Origin: Bemisia tabaci
Lineage: Eukaryota > Arthropoda > Insecta > Hemiptera > Aleyrodidae
DNA: 64,000 nucleotides
Assembly (NCBI RefSeq): GCF_918797505.1
Contig: NC_092797.1
Span: forward strand, 3,320,288-3,384,287
Direction of reading: 5' to 3'
Shown: positions 23,331 to 34,832 of the stretch, one piece after another
Position numbering within the stretch: the first letter of the stretch is position 1
Layout: every line of letters starts with the position of its first letter
Made by a program: the position numbers and the translations under genes
Notes under the pieces: model-generated
The model's database searches: none
The model's input: the letters and a program-made list of their open reading frames with translations, nothing else
What the model was told of the DNA's origin: nothing

Positions 23331-23931
23331 CTGTCGGAATAAAATTGAAAACGTCTGATTACAATTTCGATTTTTTTTCTTAGGAAGGCAGCTTAACACC
23401 AATCTCTATATTCGGTTATGACGTCATTAAATTTTTTTCGCTTGTGATTTGGCAACACCGAGACCACCGCCCGCTCAGTCAGAGCCGTTCTTACGGGGAA
23501 TCAATTTATCCGACTGTCATCGTAAATCTGGTCACGTGGCCTGGCCGGCAAAAGGGTTGAGCAGAGTCATTAAAAGGGTGTGCAACGCTGACGCCAGAAC
23601 GCCTACAAAAAATCCGCCTCGTTTTCGCGTGACATCATCGTCTGACATACAGTGATTTTTTCGCCCAATTTGGCACCGTCCGGATCGTAAGGTCAACTGG
23701 ATGGTCCAAATTTCAATTACTCACCCTTACGCCGCCTTCGGAATCCTGTTTTTGCGTGCTCGGTGAAAATTGCTCGACAGCACCCTGATTGTCTGACGGC
23801 TGTCTCATCCCCCATTCCAGACATTGACCTCGGTTAATTTTAGAAGTAGGGAGTCACACTGAAGTATCATCACGGAAAGTTTCTTGATTTTACTAACTTT
23901 AAACTTTTATTATAAGTACACCCAGCGATTC
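23331..23931. other. Unassigned DNA
   Basis: No feature recognised. Confidence 0.5.
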
Positions 23932-23935
23932 AGTA

Positions 23936-24189
23936 CTGCCGTGCTATGGAAGAACGCCGTATGAGCCATCCGGCGTTGCCAAATTACCTTTAAAAATAAA
24001 TCACGAATTTTCAGGAAAATTTGAGAATCTCTCTCCTCCGATTTTTCAGAGGAGTTTGCTCGTAATTTGATCTACGAAGTCCCACAATTTCAAGGGAAAA
24101 TATTCATTACTGTCTTCAAAATAAATATTTTAAAGAAAAAAGTTGGCAACATTCGAATGCTTACACGTCGTTTTTACTCAGCACAGCAG
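23936..24189. mobile_element. MITE family A, full copy
   Basis: 254 bp, left end CTGCCGTGCTATGGAAGAAC, right end closing CAGCACAGCAG. Flanked by agta on both sides (23932-23935, 24190-24193), supporting a 4-bp target duplication for this family. Confidence 0.87.
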
Positions 24190-24643
24190 AGTAGGTCGAT
24201 TCTCTGAAGAGACATATCTATTTTGAAGCCATTGTGAGGATTATAAGTTTTTTTGGATACTTCTTTGGAAATTCTGAAACATTTCTTTAAAACCATTGAT
24301 TTTACTGACCAGCACACTTCAAGAATTCCTTAGAAGTATGATTAGAGGGTTGAGGAGGGAAAGTTTCCATTCTCAATTCGTTTGTAGGCCCAAAAGTTTT
24401 CTGTCTATTTTTGGAAATCCTTGGAATCCCTCGATTTTCCTCTATTTTACTAATTAGAAACTTAGAATCCTCTATTTTACTAATCAGAAATATGTTACAA
24501 GTCTCGAAATCCTTAATTTCATTTCAAAAGGCTATCAAGAGTCCTGATTCACATGAAAACATCGTGCTTAGAGCATCCTCTTCAAGGCGTTCATGTCGGC
24601 GCCGCGCGGCGACATGAAGGCCATCAATCGCACAATTCGCTTC

Positions 24644-24806
24644 CAGCGGCGAGGCGTGAATGATCGATTATCGATATTTTCTCATTTGAAGCTGTGGTGA
24701 AGAATCGATAATTAAGATGTTCGTTGCGAACACTCTGTCTATCGATCCTTTTCCACAGTTTTAAACGACAGATCAATCGATAAATCACAAAGCACGCCCG
24801 ACACTG
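24644..24806. mobile_element. hAT-like MITE (family Q) with 8-bp target duplication
   Basis: 163 bp, left CAGCGGCGAGGCGTGAATGA, right AAGCACGCCCGACACTG. ttcgcttc flanks both sides exactly (24636-24643, 24807-24814); 8-bp duplications mark hAT transposases. Confidence 0.87.
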
Positions 24807-25262
24807 TTCGCTTCCCGTCTTCATTTCGGAGAAAGTGTGGGAGCGGAAAAGGAGAATAGGTGTGCTTCAGAGTCCCCTCCCCTCCATCCTACTCGAGCAA
24901 AGAGCGCGCAATTCGATGCAGCACAGAGCCGCTACCGGAGTAATATGTAATAATTATGAAAAAATCCCCTCCCATTCAACTGCGTGCGCTCGTCGGAGAT
25001 GTAGTCAAACTATGCCGCAGTCGTCGGAAAAATCAGGCCTCGCAGGTGGAAATCACTCGATTTTGCAGCCGACGAGCGCTTCCTCCGTACTGGTTCTCAT
25101 ATGTTTAATGAATAAACGAGCCTACGTAAACCGGTTGCCCGATCTCCGGGAAATTGCGGATTTCTCCACATAGTTGAAGAAACGTTCAAACGTCTAAAGT
25201 TACCCTCTGATTTTGCGAATTACGTTCTGGACATAATCGATGTATTTCAAATTTTAACGGTT

Positions 25263-25529
25263 TGGTGGATTATTTCGGAAAAATCTTAATTTTGATCTCC
25301 AGATCAATCATTGAAGAATGTTCATGCTGAACAGCAATCCTCCAAAATTTTGAATCGAGGTCGAAATTATATTGTCTTGAGTCATCTATCAACATTGAAA
25401 TCGATCTTACAATTGGTATCAGTACTTTAAACTTTTTTTTAAGATTTTGGAGGAAAATTTTCTGCACGAGCATTCTTTAAAAATTAATCTGGATACTAAA
25501 ACTCGGATTTTCCCAAAATAATCCCTCAA
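25263..25529. mobile_element. Foldback element of about 267 bp
   Basis: TGGTGGATTATTTCGGAAAA at the left pairs with TTTTCCCAAAATAATCCCTC at the right, and AACAGCAATCCTCCAAAATT with AAGATTTTGGAGGAAAATTT inside. Confidence 0.68.
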
Positions 25530-25859
25530 TATCTGGTACCAATTTGAAACCTTTCAATCATATCCAGGACGCATATCGCTACAGCTGAAGACTGACCTTA
25601 ACAGTCGACGTTCGGAATTTCAAAACTTGGTAAGCAGAATTAAGTGCTGCTAAGATTGTAAATGGTGTTCATCAATTTGAGCGTCGTAGCTTACACTTCG
25701 ACTGTTGTCATGCAATTAATTAATGTATCACATATTCCACAATAAACTATCACAACTCCTTTTGGTTGAAGAGCATAACTGTCGTCAATGCCTAAAATTA
25801 AGATGGACACTATCACACAATTATCTTATTCAGACCACGCCTAACACCAGCAGGAAATT

Positions 25860-26330
25860 ACTCAACACGCCTTCAGTTATGCTTGCATGCGATACGCACA
25901 ACCACTCATCACGTATAGCTTCATTCAGGCGTTCGCATGAGGAAAGCCAAAACGCCTTCATTTTCCTGCACGCAACACGGCCAACTATAAAGCACGTATA
26001 ATTGTATCCATGCGCAATGTCGATTTAGTTCGTACTTCTAATCCACTGTATGATGTAATTTGAAGCGATCAATAGCGCCTTATAAGGCAAGCCAAAACGC
26101 CTTCATTTTTCTGCACGCATCACGGCCAATTATAGAGCACGTATATTTGTATCCATGCGCAATGTCTATATTGTCCGTACTTCAAATCCACCGTAAGATA
26201 TAATTTGCAGCGATCTTATAAGGCAAGCAAAAACGCCTTCTTTTTTCTGCACGCAACACGCACAACCGTGGAGCAGGTTTAGTTGTATTCATGCGCAACG
26301 TCGACTGAATGCGTATTCCTCGGATCGAAC
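25860..26330 (-). repeat. Tandem array K1, units of about 136-145 bp
   Basis: CGCCTTCATTTTYCTGCACG recurs at about 25953, 26098 and 26234, with TTGTATCCATGCGCAATGTC between. Same family as K2 but in the opposite orientation. Confidence 0.78.
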
Positions 26331-26880
26331 CTTCAAGAGTTTTTTTCATCATCGATGGAATGTCAAGACGTTATTGGTCCATAAAAATGACGGTTTTTTC
26401 TCCATGCGTGTGTTTTCTGCACACATCGGCAACAACGCAGCGTACGCGCTCCGATTTCGAGGAGATGCATTGAAGGGAGCCGGCACTAATAACTATTAAA
26501 ATTAAAGTCTGAAAGGAGGGAAGATAGAAAAAGTGCGTGAAATTAATTCATGCTCGGAGAAATTTCCGACGAGGAACGGAATCCGTGAGATTCTGCCGAG
26601 CGCCATCCTCCTTCTCCCGCCGGAAGTATCCGTTTAATGATTTCTACTCGTGTGTCGCCAAGTTGAGGGAGCGCGCCGCGCTATCACCCGCGAAGCCCTT
26701 CCCATTTATTTACTCATTAGTATTCGATTAAAATTGACTAAACACCCGCATTTTTAATTTCATGTCCGCTCACGAGGCAGAATCATCTTCATTAAATTTG
26801 TTCGTCGAGAGCTTCAAAGCTGTTAAATCTCGATATAACGCTTTTCCTAGCAGACTGGAATTATTCTTTCAGGTAACGTC
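26331..26880. other. Unassigned DNA
   Basis: No feature recognised. Confidence 0.5.
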
Positions 26881-27469
26881 AGGAGAAGGGTATGGATGAG
26901 GGTCGTTTTTGAGCCCAACCCAGGTTTCCTCAACTCCATGATTTTTTACTCATTGAAGGTCTATTATCTTTGGAATGCATCAGGATTTGGTCATTTTCGG
27001 GTCGAATACTGGACTACCCGAGGGTCTGAAGGCCGATAATGATGGAAAATTCGCGTTTCTGATCGAATGCCGAAAAATCCGCATTTTCCGCCAAAATTGA
27101 CCTTCCGACCCATGTTTAGGCCAGTATTTGACCATAGGACTGAAACCGGAAATGACCAAATCATGATACATTCCGTAATATATAGACCCTCTGTGAGTAA
27201 AAAAAAACGTACTTATATGAATCTTAACTACGATCGTAGCGAAAAATGAAAGTTTTGCGGGGTTGCGGCCCTAGCCGAATAATCGACATTTTTCGCCAAA
27301 ATCGGCCTCCAGACCCGTGTTAAGGTCAGTATTAGACTTAAACGGAAATCAAAAATGACCAAACCAGAATGCATTCCGTAAAATGCAGACCCTCAATATG
27401 CAAAATACGGTGAAGTTAAGCAAATCCAGCAGGAGTGGTCCCAAACTGGCCCTTATCGATACCTCTCCC
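26881..27469. mobile_element. Family R foldback, long copy with internal duplication
   Basis: Left AGGAGAAGGGTATGGATGAG, right CCCTTATCGATACCTCTCC. The interior repeats GCCAAAATTGACCTTCCGAC as GCCAAAATCGGCCTCCAGAC, and TGATACATTCCGTAATATAT as AATGCATTCCGTAAAATGCA. Longer than the copy at 59731. Confidence 0.72.
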
Positions 27470-27502
27470 GTTGTTAAAAAGTTGAAATCGTCGTCACGCA
27501 GT

Positions 27503-27654
27503 TAGAGTACCTATATAAAGAGAGTATGGCCACAGGGCCCCATGGAGAAGGTTAGGACCCAAAAATGGCGGTGCTTTGTTTTGGTATTTGAGGATGGAAG
27601 GGGAGTCATTGCCAACTTTTGACGGTTATCACCAACCGCACTTGCTGCCAACCT
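27503..27654 (+). mobile_element. Element M, left part only
   Basis: Starts TAGAGTACCTATATAAAGAG and follows the left 150 bp of the copy at 28370 closely (GGCGGTGCTTTGTTTTGGTA, ACCGCACTTGCTGCCAACCT). No right terminal repeat belongs to it. Confidence 0.8.
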
Positions 27655-27820
27655 TAGATCTAAAGTAATTTTTAGATCGCTGACATTGAAGTCTTCCCTA
27701 GGCTACGTGTTTGTCTCCCATGTGGCCTCGCCGCCCTTTTCCCGTAGCGTGCAAGTGTTGCACAATCCGATGTGCAACACATCCGATGCGCCCTGTTCCA
27801 ACACGCAAAATCGAGACGGT
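27655..27820. other. Spacer between element M (left part) and array L
   Basis: Contains GTGCAAGTGTTGCACAATCC and ATGTGCAACACATCCGATGC, short self-complementary words around TTGCACA. No gene. Confidence 0.45.
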
Positions 27821-28369
27821 TTCGGATGTGCGTTTGTCGAGGTGCGTGCCTCAGCATAGTGCGCCTTCAATTTCGGATGATACTTGGAGCACCTCTCCGA
27901 AGTTGGTTTAGTTGCGTGACCTAACCGAACTCAATAAGGATTGAACATTGCGCTATCTCTGTCGCATTCGGATGTGCGTTTGTCGAGGTGCGTGCCTCAG
28001 CATAGTGCGCCTTCAATTTCGAATGACGCTTCGAGCACCTCTGCGGAGTTAGTTTAGTTGCGTGACCTAACCAAAGCCAATATGGATTGAACATAGCGCT
28101 ATCTCTGTCGCATTCGGATGTGCGTTTGTCGAGGTGCGTGCCTCAGCATAGTGCGCCTTCAATTTCGAATGACGCTTCGAGCACCTCTGCGGAGTTAGTT
28201 TAGTTGCGTGACCTAACCAAAGCCAATATGGATTGAACATAGTCCTATTTCTGTCGCATTCGGATATTCGCTCGTCGAAGTGCGTGCCTCAGCTTGGTGC
28301 GCCTTCAAAACTGGATGATACCTGGAGCACCACTCCGAAGTTTGTTTAGTTGCGTGACCTAACCGAAGC
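27821..28369. repeat. Tandem array L, 146-bp period, about 3.8 units
   Basis: The landmark TTCGGATGTGCGTTTGTCGA recurs at 27821, 27967, 28113 and (changed) 28259, exactly 146 bp apart. The middle two units are nearly identical; the first and last are more diverged, as often seen at array edges. The array ends where element M (28370) begins. Confidence 0.92.
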
Positions 28370-28777
28370 TAGAGTACCTATATTGAGAGAGTATGGCCAC
28401 TGGGCCCCATGGAGAGGCTTATGACCCAAAAATGGCGGTGCTTTGTTTTGGTTTTTGAGGATGGGAGGGGCGTCATCGCCAACTTTTGAAGGTTATCACC
28501 AACCGCACTTGCTGCCAACCTTGCAACATCTAAGATAATTATTCTTGAAAATTGCACACGATTAGCTTTAAAATTGTGTAAAGAAGTCGCAATAGTGCAA
28601 TTGGGTAAATTTTTCGTTTCGATAAGCAAAGAAAACTACATTTTGAGTCATTTTGCATTACATCAACTTATGGCGTCCGCCATTTTTGGGTCCTAAGGGC
28701 TCCATTCAGCCTAAGATGGCTGAGCCAATCAGAGGTGGTAACACCAGTGGCCATACTCTCTCAATATAGGTTCTCTA
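28370..28777. mobile_element. Element M, complete foldback
   Basis: About 35-bp near-perfect inverted ends: TAGAGTACCTATATTGAGAG and its partner CTCTCAATATAGGTTCTCTA, extending through AGTATGGCCACTGG. A second inner pair is CCCAAAAATGGCGG and CCGCCATTTTTGGG. Confidence 0.83.
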
Positions 28778-29381
28778 CACCCAGTATCACACCTTTTAGC
28801 GAATTCAAGTCGGAACGATCGTCCTTCAACCTGAGGGATAGACCCAGTCCAGCGAGGCGACGATTCGAACGACCGCGGTCGGAGGCTCGAGAATCTGCGT
28901 CAAAGGGACAGCGGGGCCTTTTTCCGGGGGATAATTCGCAAAGGACAAGAGGCCGGGGCCCGATTCGGAGAGCAGGAATGCACAAAGCTCAGACTGTTAA
29001 TCACTCCGACACCGGCCTCCTCAACTCCTACTCCCGAGATAGCAGTAAGCGCATGCTGGGGTGAGCCTCGAGACGCATCAAAGCATGTGCTAACCATGGC
29101 TCATACAGAAATCCACTTACTCCTCTCTTCGGTATCCGGTGGTCTACGTCCGGGTCTCGGCCGATTTTCCGACTCAGTAGTTCCTCTGATCGCCGCGACG
29201 AGGCCCTTGACTCCTCCACGCTCGTGCCAACCTAAAACCAGAACAGAACAACCTAAGTTCATCCGAAAACCAGGGATGCGTGCGCGGTTTTTCATTAAAG
29301 GCCAAGGATTGGCTCTCCAGAATTAGGCCAATCACGAGGAGCTCGGATTCCGTTCGGCCAGGGGGTGTCTTTCAGGACACC
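28778..29381. other. GC-rich stretch without recognised gene
   Basis: About 600 bp that is GC- and CpG-rich relative to its surroundings, with several overlapping frames on both strands and no recognisable protein. Confidence 0.45.
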
Positions 29382-29385
29382 TGTG

Positions 29386-29823
29386 CTCCCGTACTAAGGG
29401 AGAACGTCCTATGAGTACTCAGATGTTGCCGGATTTCTCCCGATGAAATGCTATAATTAAATGGAAAACTTTTATTATTTTCAATTTTAATAGGGGTGGA
29501 AAATTTCACCCGCAACTTTTTCCGCTGGTTGTAAATATGGACTTCTAGACATGATAAAGAGAATTGGACACCAGGGTATGTCTTCTCATCAACATTGATC
29601 AAAAATGCATTAAAAATGTCAGTTAATTGTGTTTCCAAAATCAAATGATAAATAAGGAAATAGTACTCACAATGCACATTAGGGATAGAAGATTCTCCCC
29701 CGTTTTCAAAAAAACCAAAAATAAAGTACATCTATTTGGTCACTCCTTTAATAATGCATTTTTTAATGGGGGAAAATTGGCAACATATGATTGCTCATAA
29801 GACGTTTCACCTTAACACAGCAG
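29386..29823. mobile_element. MITE family A, long variant
   Basis: Left end CTCCCGTACTAAGGG, right end closing CTTAACACAGCAG; tgtg flanks both sides (29382-29385, 29824-29827). At 438 bp it is about 180 bp longer than the other copies and its interior shows no similarity I can see to theirs. Confidence 0.78.
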
Positions 29824-29837
29824 TGTGAAACGAGGCT

Positions 29838-30322
29838 AAATCAAAGAGGAGGATTTCAACTTAAATGATTTGGACGCAGTCATGCGTTTTAGGGTTGTGC
29901 CTACGCATTTTGAGCAATGCTCGTAAGAGGTGCGGTCTTTCCCAGCCATTTCTACCCTTGAACGGACCAATGAGACATTGTTAAATTACATGTAGAGTAC
30001 CTTTGTAGAGAGGCAATTGACACTTAGCGCCACAGAAACTGACCCATAGACCCTTAAAACAGTGGAATCGATCGCAGGTAAAATCAAAGATGAGAATTCC
30101 GCCTTTAATGAATTGGATGCCATCGGCCACCGTGCATTAGAATCGTGTCTGTATTTCAAGCACAGCCTCCTGAAAAATGCGGTCCCAGTCATTTTCACTC
30201 TAGAATGGACCAATGGAACGTCGTTGCACCATGTGTAGAGAGCCTTTGTTGAGAAATTATGGACATTAAATTCCACGAGGACTGATTTAAGGCCCAAACT
30301 GGTGACGACTGAACAGAGATAG
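29838..30322. repeat. Tandem duplication, two units of about 243 bp
   Basis: Both units run from AAATCAAAGA through AATGATTTGGA or AATGAATTGGA, GACCAATGRRAC, GTAGAG.....CCTTTGT and end near CCCATAGACCC or AAGGCCCAAA. Diverged, so an old duplication. Confidence 0.7.
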
Positions 30323-30363
30323 GATTATCACTGTCTTCTGACAGATACTGTCTGCTTTATTAA

Positions 30364-30501
30364 ATGGACCTTACTTTGCAATGAGAACTAAAATTTCAGG
30401 CTCATCATAAAAGCGCTTACCCGTATTGGGAAACTTATGTCACATTTGCTGCCTTTAAAATAAGCCAGGAATTTTAGTTACTGGTTGCAACATGGAGTCC
30501 A
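30364..30501. mobile_element. MITE family B copy
   Basis: ATGGACCTTACTTTGCAATG to TACTGGTTGCAACATGGAGT, core CAGGCTCATCATAAAAGCGC. Confidence 0.7.
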
Positions 30502-31780
30502 CATGTTTGCCATATGAATTGCGAAACACATTGCTGAGGATACAAACAGAGGGTAATTGCAAGGGTTGAAGCTTTAAGCGTAGAAGTTTATCTTTGTCAC
30601 CGAGAGGCATGTCTCTATCTTGTTTTAGGTTATTGTTCCCATCATTCAAATTAAAATACCGCTTATTTTCCGGTGTCTTGCACAAAAATATCTCAAAATT
30701 TCGGCCTAGCTCATCATTATCATTCCCAACGCTTTCCACATAGAATGCTGCAAAAAAGTTTCAATAACCTCTTCATGCAAGAGTTTGTGAAGAACCGTGG
30801 GAACATTTTCAAGAATCGTGGGAAACAGGGGAAAACCTCTCAGTGTCAAAAAGCATTTGCGGTAAAAACAAGTAATGAAAGTTAGCGGTAATCCACGGGA
30901 GGATTTTTAATTCAGTTTAATGAACGGAAAATCTCAGTCAGACTAAGAACCAATCCAAGAACTTTCACAAAGACAGACGGAGGACATCGCGCTAACCCGC
31001 GACTAATCGTTCCATCGCACCGATTGCGTGATGGATTGTCGTTGCCGTACCGGACCGAGTTTATCAAAAAGAACCCAAGTGCATGGACGGATTTATAAAA
31101 GCACCAATCCGTGTTGGGAAATCAGTATCATATACGTCGTTTCTGAGCTAAGTGGAAAACGTTAGTTGCACTTGATGGATTGTCGTCGTCGTAACGGATC
31201 AAGTTTATCGAAAACGATCCATTTGCTGGGGTGCATTTATAAAAGCACCTATCCGTGTAGGGTAATCAGCATTATACACGTTGTTTCTGAGCCAAGTCGG
31301 GGAAGTTGGTCCCTTTCCGCTGCACTCGATGCGATTGTTTCCCGCTACCTCCATCACAGAAATATTAATTCCTCAACGCGCTTCGGATCCTGAGGAAAGC
31401 TCGGATTTCCGTAAACTTTCTTTTTTCCGGCAGGGGTAAACTTTTGATCGGTGCCCGGGCATCCCAACACTCCGAAGCCATCGAATTCAAATAAGCTGTA
31501 ACACGGACCGTTTTATTAAAAGAATAAAGCGGGGAAATTTATCCGACTAGTAGTCCACGCAGCGCTGTTGCCAGATGTCCCGATCAAATATTCAAGTTTC
31601 ACCAGAATCAAGGCATCCGATTACGAATTCTGATATTAGGATATGAGATATGGAAAGTTATTTATTCGCACGTTGCATCTATTTATCATGATTAAGAATA
31701 CAGGAATGGTCAGCTAAAGATGCATGTTTTATTTTAAAATGAAATATTTAATTTTCAAAATTTTAATTAAAATGAAATAT
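30502..31780. other. Unassigned DNA outside the 144-bp duplication
   Basis: Nothing recognised outside 31030-31317. Confidence 0.45.
31030..31317. repeat. Tandem duplication, two 144-bp units
   Basis: GATGGATTGTCGTTGCCGTA (31030) and GATGGATTGTCGTCGTCGTA (31174) begin the units; both contain TTTATAAAAGCACC and CGTNGTTTCTGAGC, the latter resembling the centre of family B. Confidence 0.75.
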
Positions 31781-31912
31781 CTTCACCTTCCGGTCGGAAT
31801 ATCACGAGCGCCATGCGACGTTCCAAAATTTCTGCCGCCATTTTATTTTTTTACAGAAAAATAGTTCAACAAAAGTGTCCGAAAATGTCACTGAATTTTC
31901 TTTGTGCTGCCG
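31781..31912 (+). mobile_element. MITE family J, left half
   Basis: TTCACCTTCCGGTCGGAATA, GCGCCATGCGACGTTCCAAA and GCCGCCATTTTATTTTTTTA match the left arm; no right arm follows. Confidence 0.72.
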
Positions 31913-33059
31913 ATTGATAGGATAAGGTAAGCAATGTTGTCAATTATAATGTTTAATTTTCCCCCAAAAAATATGATGTCTTTTCGCGCAATCCTTGCCT
32001 TTTTTTCTTCGCGCAATCCTGCCATTATCAAGGGATATTCGCGCAATCCTTGAACTGCCTTGAGCCATCGCAGGCTTTTTTTCCCCTGAGAGAGACACGG
32101 AACTCAGCAAAAAATTGAGTTGCACATTCATGTCAATCGTTTATATCATGTAGTTGCGTGATAGAAACTCGATTTAACTAACTTGGGCCGTCGCAGTCTT
32201 ATTTTCTGCTGAAAAGAGCACAAAAAATTAAGTAGGCAATCCAAGTTCTAATTCAAGTTTCTATCACTTTGTCTACCGCTTTGTCCATCAGTTTCAAGAA
32301 TCAGCTCGCTGAGAAGACCTTGGAGACTCAGTAATTTCCTGTTCTAAATTTTTGTGGCCCCTTATCACTATCTTTTTTACGATGAATTGATGAATTATAC
32401 GAGGTAAAATCATGATTTTCCAATACGATTCGGCGCCAGAGAGTGCCGACTCGGAATACGAGAGAGACAGAGCAAACAGAACTGTTGGAAATTATAATTC
32501 TTGCCGAGTTTCGCGGAAGACTTCGGATCCGGCGAGAAAAAAAAAAGTTCCCGATACCAAGCTTTATTATATTTTAATTTCCCGGTAGAACTAAATGAAC
32601 GGGGAACGAGCGAATCGCTTCCGGGGAGGAATTTAAGAGTTTTGATAACGGGTTCGAGGATGCACTCACGGAACACCTCTTAATGTTTTTAATCCCGCCA
32701 AAACGGGAGATCAATTCGCAGCCTTATGGAAAATCCCCGCCGGGGAAACGCCTTTTTAAAACGTTAAGGTAACCTTCGGTGTCAAAATGAGTTTTCGAGC
32801 GGGGCATTTGAGAGAATGAAAAAACAGGTAAATATTACTCTCCGAGTGAAATATTCTGTATTTTTTCTGAATTAAATGCAGGAAAGTCAAGAAACAATTT
32901 ACATCAAATATTTTTAGCGCAAACATTTCTTAATTTTTCCATTAATCCCTTCTAGTTTTTTTTTCGTTTATGTGAAAGATTTCCGTCAAATGAAAGAAAA
33001 AGAAAAGCACCAAGCACTTCAAAATAGATCCGACAGTGGATGTTGAATACACACAAAGT
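31913..33059. other. Unassigned DNA
   Basis: 31980-32060 repeats TTCGCGCAATCCT three times at irregular spacing. A family I fragment lies at 32262. No gene. Confidence 0.5.
32262..32312. mobile_element. MITE family I fragment
   Basis: CACTTTGTCTACCGCTTTGT then CAGTTTCAAGAATCAGCTCG matches one end of family I. Confidence 0.55.
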
Positions 33060-33640
33060 CGATGTTGGCCTAAATACAACTATACCTGCTCCGTAGTTGT
33101 GCGAGTTGAAGGCGCTTTGGCTTTCCTCATAAGAGCACTTCAAATCATATGTTACAGCGGACATGAAAGGCGCGTCACGTTGACACTGCGTTTGGATACA
33201 ACTATACGTACTCCGTAGTTGTGCGTGGTGCGTGCACGAAATTGAAGGCACTTTGGCTTTCCTCATAAGAGCACTTCAAATCATATCTTACAGCGGACGT
33301 GGAAGGCGCATCACGTTGACACTGTGTTTGGATACAACTATACGTACTCCGTAGTTGTGCGTGTTGCGTGCACGAAATTGAAGGCGCTTTGGCTTTCCTC
33401 ACAAGAGCACTTCAAATCATATCTTACTGCGGACATGGAAGGCGCACCAAGTTGATACTGCGGGTGGATACAACTATACGTGCTCCGTAATTGTGCGTGT
33501 TGCTTGCAGGGAAATGAAGGCGTCTTGGCTTTCCTCATATGAGTGCCTAGATGCAACTAAACGTGATACGTGATCGGTGTTTGTGTGTATTGTCCGCACG
33601 AAAATATGACGGCGTTTTCCTTTTTTCTGCACTATTCGCA
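33060..33640 (+). repeat. Tandem array K2, 136-bp units
   Basis: GATACAACTATACGTRCTCC recurs at 33195, 33331 and 33467 (136 bp apart), with diverged units at 33072 and 33550. Each unit contains GAAGGCGCTTTGGCTTTCCT and GAGCACTTCAAATCATATCT. Open frames here are by-products of the repetition. Confidence 0.85.
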
Positions 33641-34170
33641 ATAGGCGCGAGTGGTCGCGAAGCCAAAGCTTTCCCCTACTTTTTTCAAGTTCCACGCATC
33701 CAACAGTCAAAAACGCCAACAGACCGTTCAAAGGACCAGACGCCGAAACCGAATGACATAACCGCCGCGAAAACGTAAGAGGATTTCAAAATCCGTCGCC
33801 AGATTTCGTTCATCCCGCGACAATCTATTACATTGATGCGCGCCAACCCTTGCGCTAACCAGGCAACCCCGTTGACACTGGACACGGACACAACTATTAG
33901 GTCTTCGTCTGGGGTCCCCACCCCGTCGGCGGCGGCGTTGGGGGGGGGGGGTCTACCACAAAATCGGTCTCGGAGTCGTATCCTCATAAACAACAGCATG
34001 TTAATCTTGTTAATCCATCGACCAGCAAATCACCTATCGCATTACGCACTATTTTGTTCGGCTGGACCCTCCGACTTCGCCCTGGCCCTGGGGCCTCCCT
34101 TCCGGAAACCGACCCCCCCCCCCCTCCCAAACGGTGAGTTTCCTTTCCAGCGCTCACGCTCTGCGAATAT
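33641..34170. other. Unassigned DNA with G and C runs
   Basis: G run at 33940-33950 and C run at 34111-34123. Open frames cross both and are not credible genes. Confidence 0.45.
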
Positions 34171-34302
34171 TTATACTTTCCTGTACTTTTATGCCTTGAA
34201 GTCATAAATGATCTAAAAAAAAATCGAAATCTCAATCTAAAGAGGGGGTTTGGGGGGTGTTTCAGCTCCTTCAGCCTGGCCGTTTAACCTTGGATCACCC
34301 TG
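34171..34302. mobile_element. Family S, right part
   Basis: CTGTACTTTTATGCCTTGAA, AAATCGAAATCTCAATCTAA and GGATCACCCTG match the right half of the element at 1003, ending at the same CCCTG-TA junction. Confidence 0.72.
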
Positions 34303-34321
34303 TATTGGAGATTCGACACAT

Positions 34322-34574
34322 CGTCACCTTCCAGGCAAAGTATCACAAGCGCCATGCGACGTTTAAAATTTTCCGCCACCATTTTATTTCTTTACTGAGA
34401 AATTGTTGGTTGAATCTGTTTGGAAATTTCACTAAATTTTATCGGCAGCACAAAGAAAATTCAGTGAAATTTTCGGACAGCTTCGTTGAACAATTTCTCT
34501 GTAAAAAAATAAAATGGCGGCGGAAATTTTTAAACGTCGCATGGCGCTTATGATACTTTGCCTGGAAGGTGACG
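34322..34574. mobile_element. MITE family J copy
   Basis: 253-bp foldback with long arms: CGTCACCTTCCAGGCAAAGT and ACTTTGCCTGGAAGGTGACG, then CATGCGACGTTTAAAATTTT paired with its complement. acat flanks both sides (34318-34321, 34575-34578). Confidence 0.88.
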
Positions 34575-34832
34575 ACATGAGTTTGCCTGGACTCCTCCTG
34601 GAATGTTGATACGGTGTGTTCCTTAAACGCGACAGAACTGGGAGGGTTAAGTTGGCAACGACCCGAGCGGGCCAAGAGGCTCGGGAGCGATAAAAAGTAC
34701 TTGTTCGGCTAATGCGCCCGTGTTTTCAGGCCGCGGTTTTTGTGTTCCCCGGGCTCCGCGCCCGCTCGATATTCGCTCCAATTCTGTTTTTTCTCCTTCT
34801 CGGATGATTAGCACCTCCGCGCTCCCTTGTAA

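Larger units (their letters stand above)
24194..25859. other. Unassigned DNA between and around MITEs
   Basis: Apart from the hAT-like element (24644-24806) and the foldback (25263-25529), nothing recognised. 24430-24490 repeats CCTCTATTTTACTAATYAGA twice. Confidence 0.45.

Noticed and set aside
27821..28369. Possible CRISPR array
   Set aside because: Whole 146-bp units repeat, with no alternation of short repeats and unique spacers, in eukaryotic-type DNA.
28778..29381. Possible rRNA fragment, suggested by GC-rich composition
   Set aside because: I could not identify any conserved rRNA segment in it.
33202..33556. Similar small proteins repeated in series (starting MRKAKAPSISC)
   Set aside because: They are the same frame read in successive units of tandem array K2, not a gene cluster.
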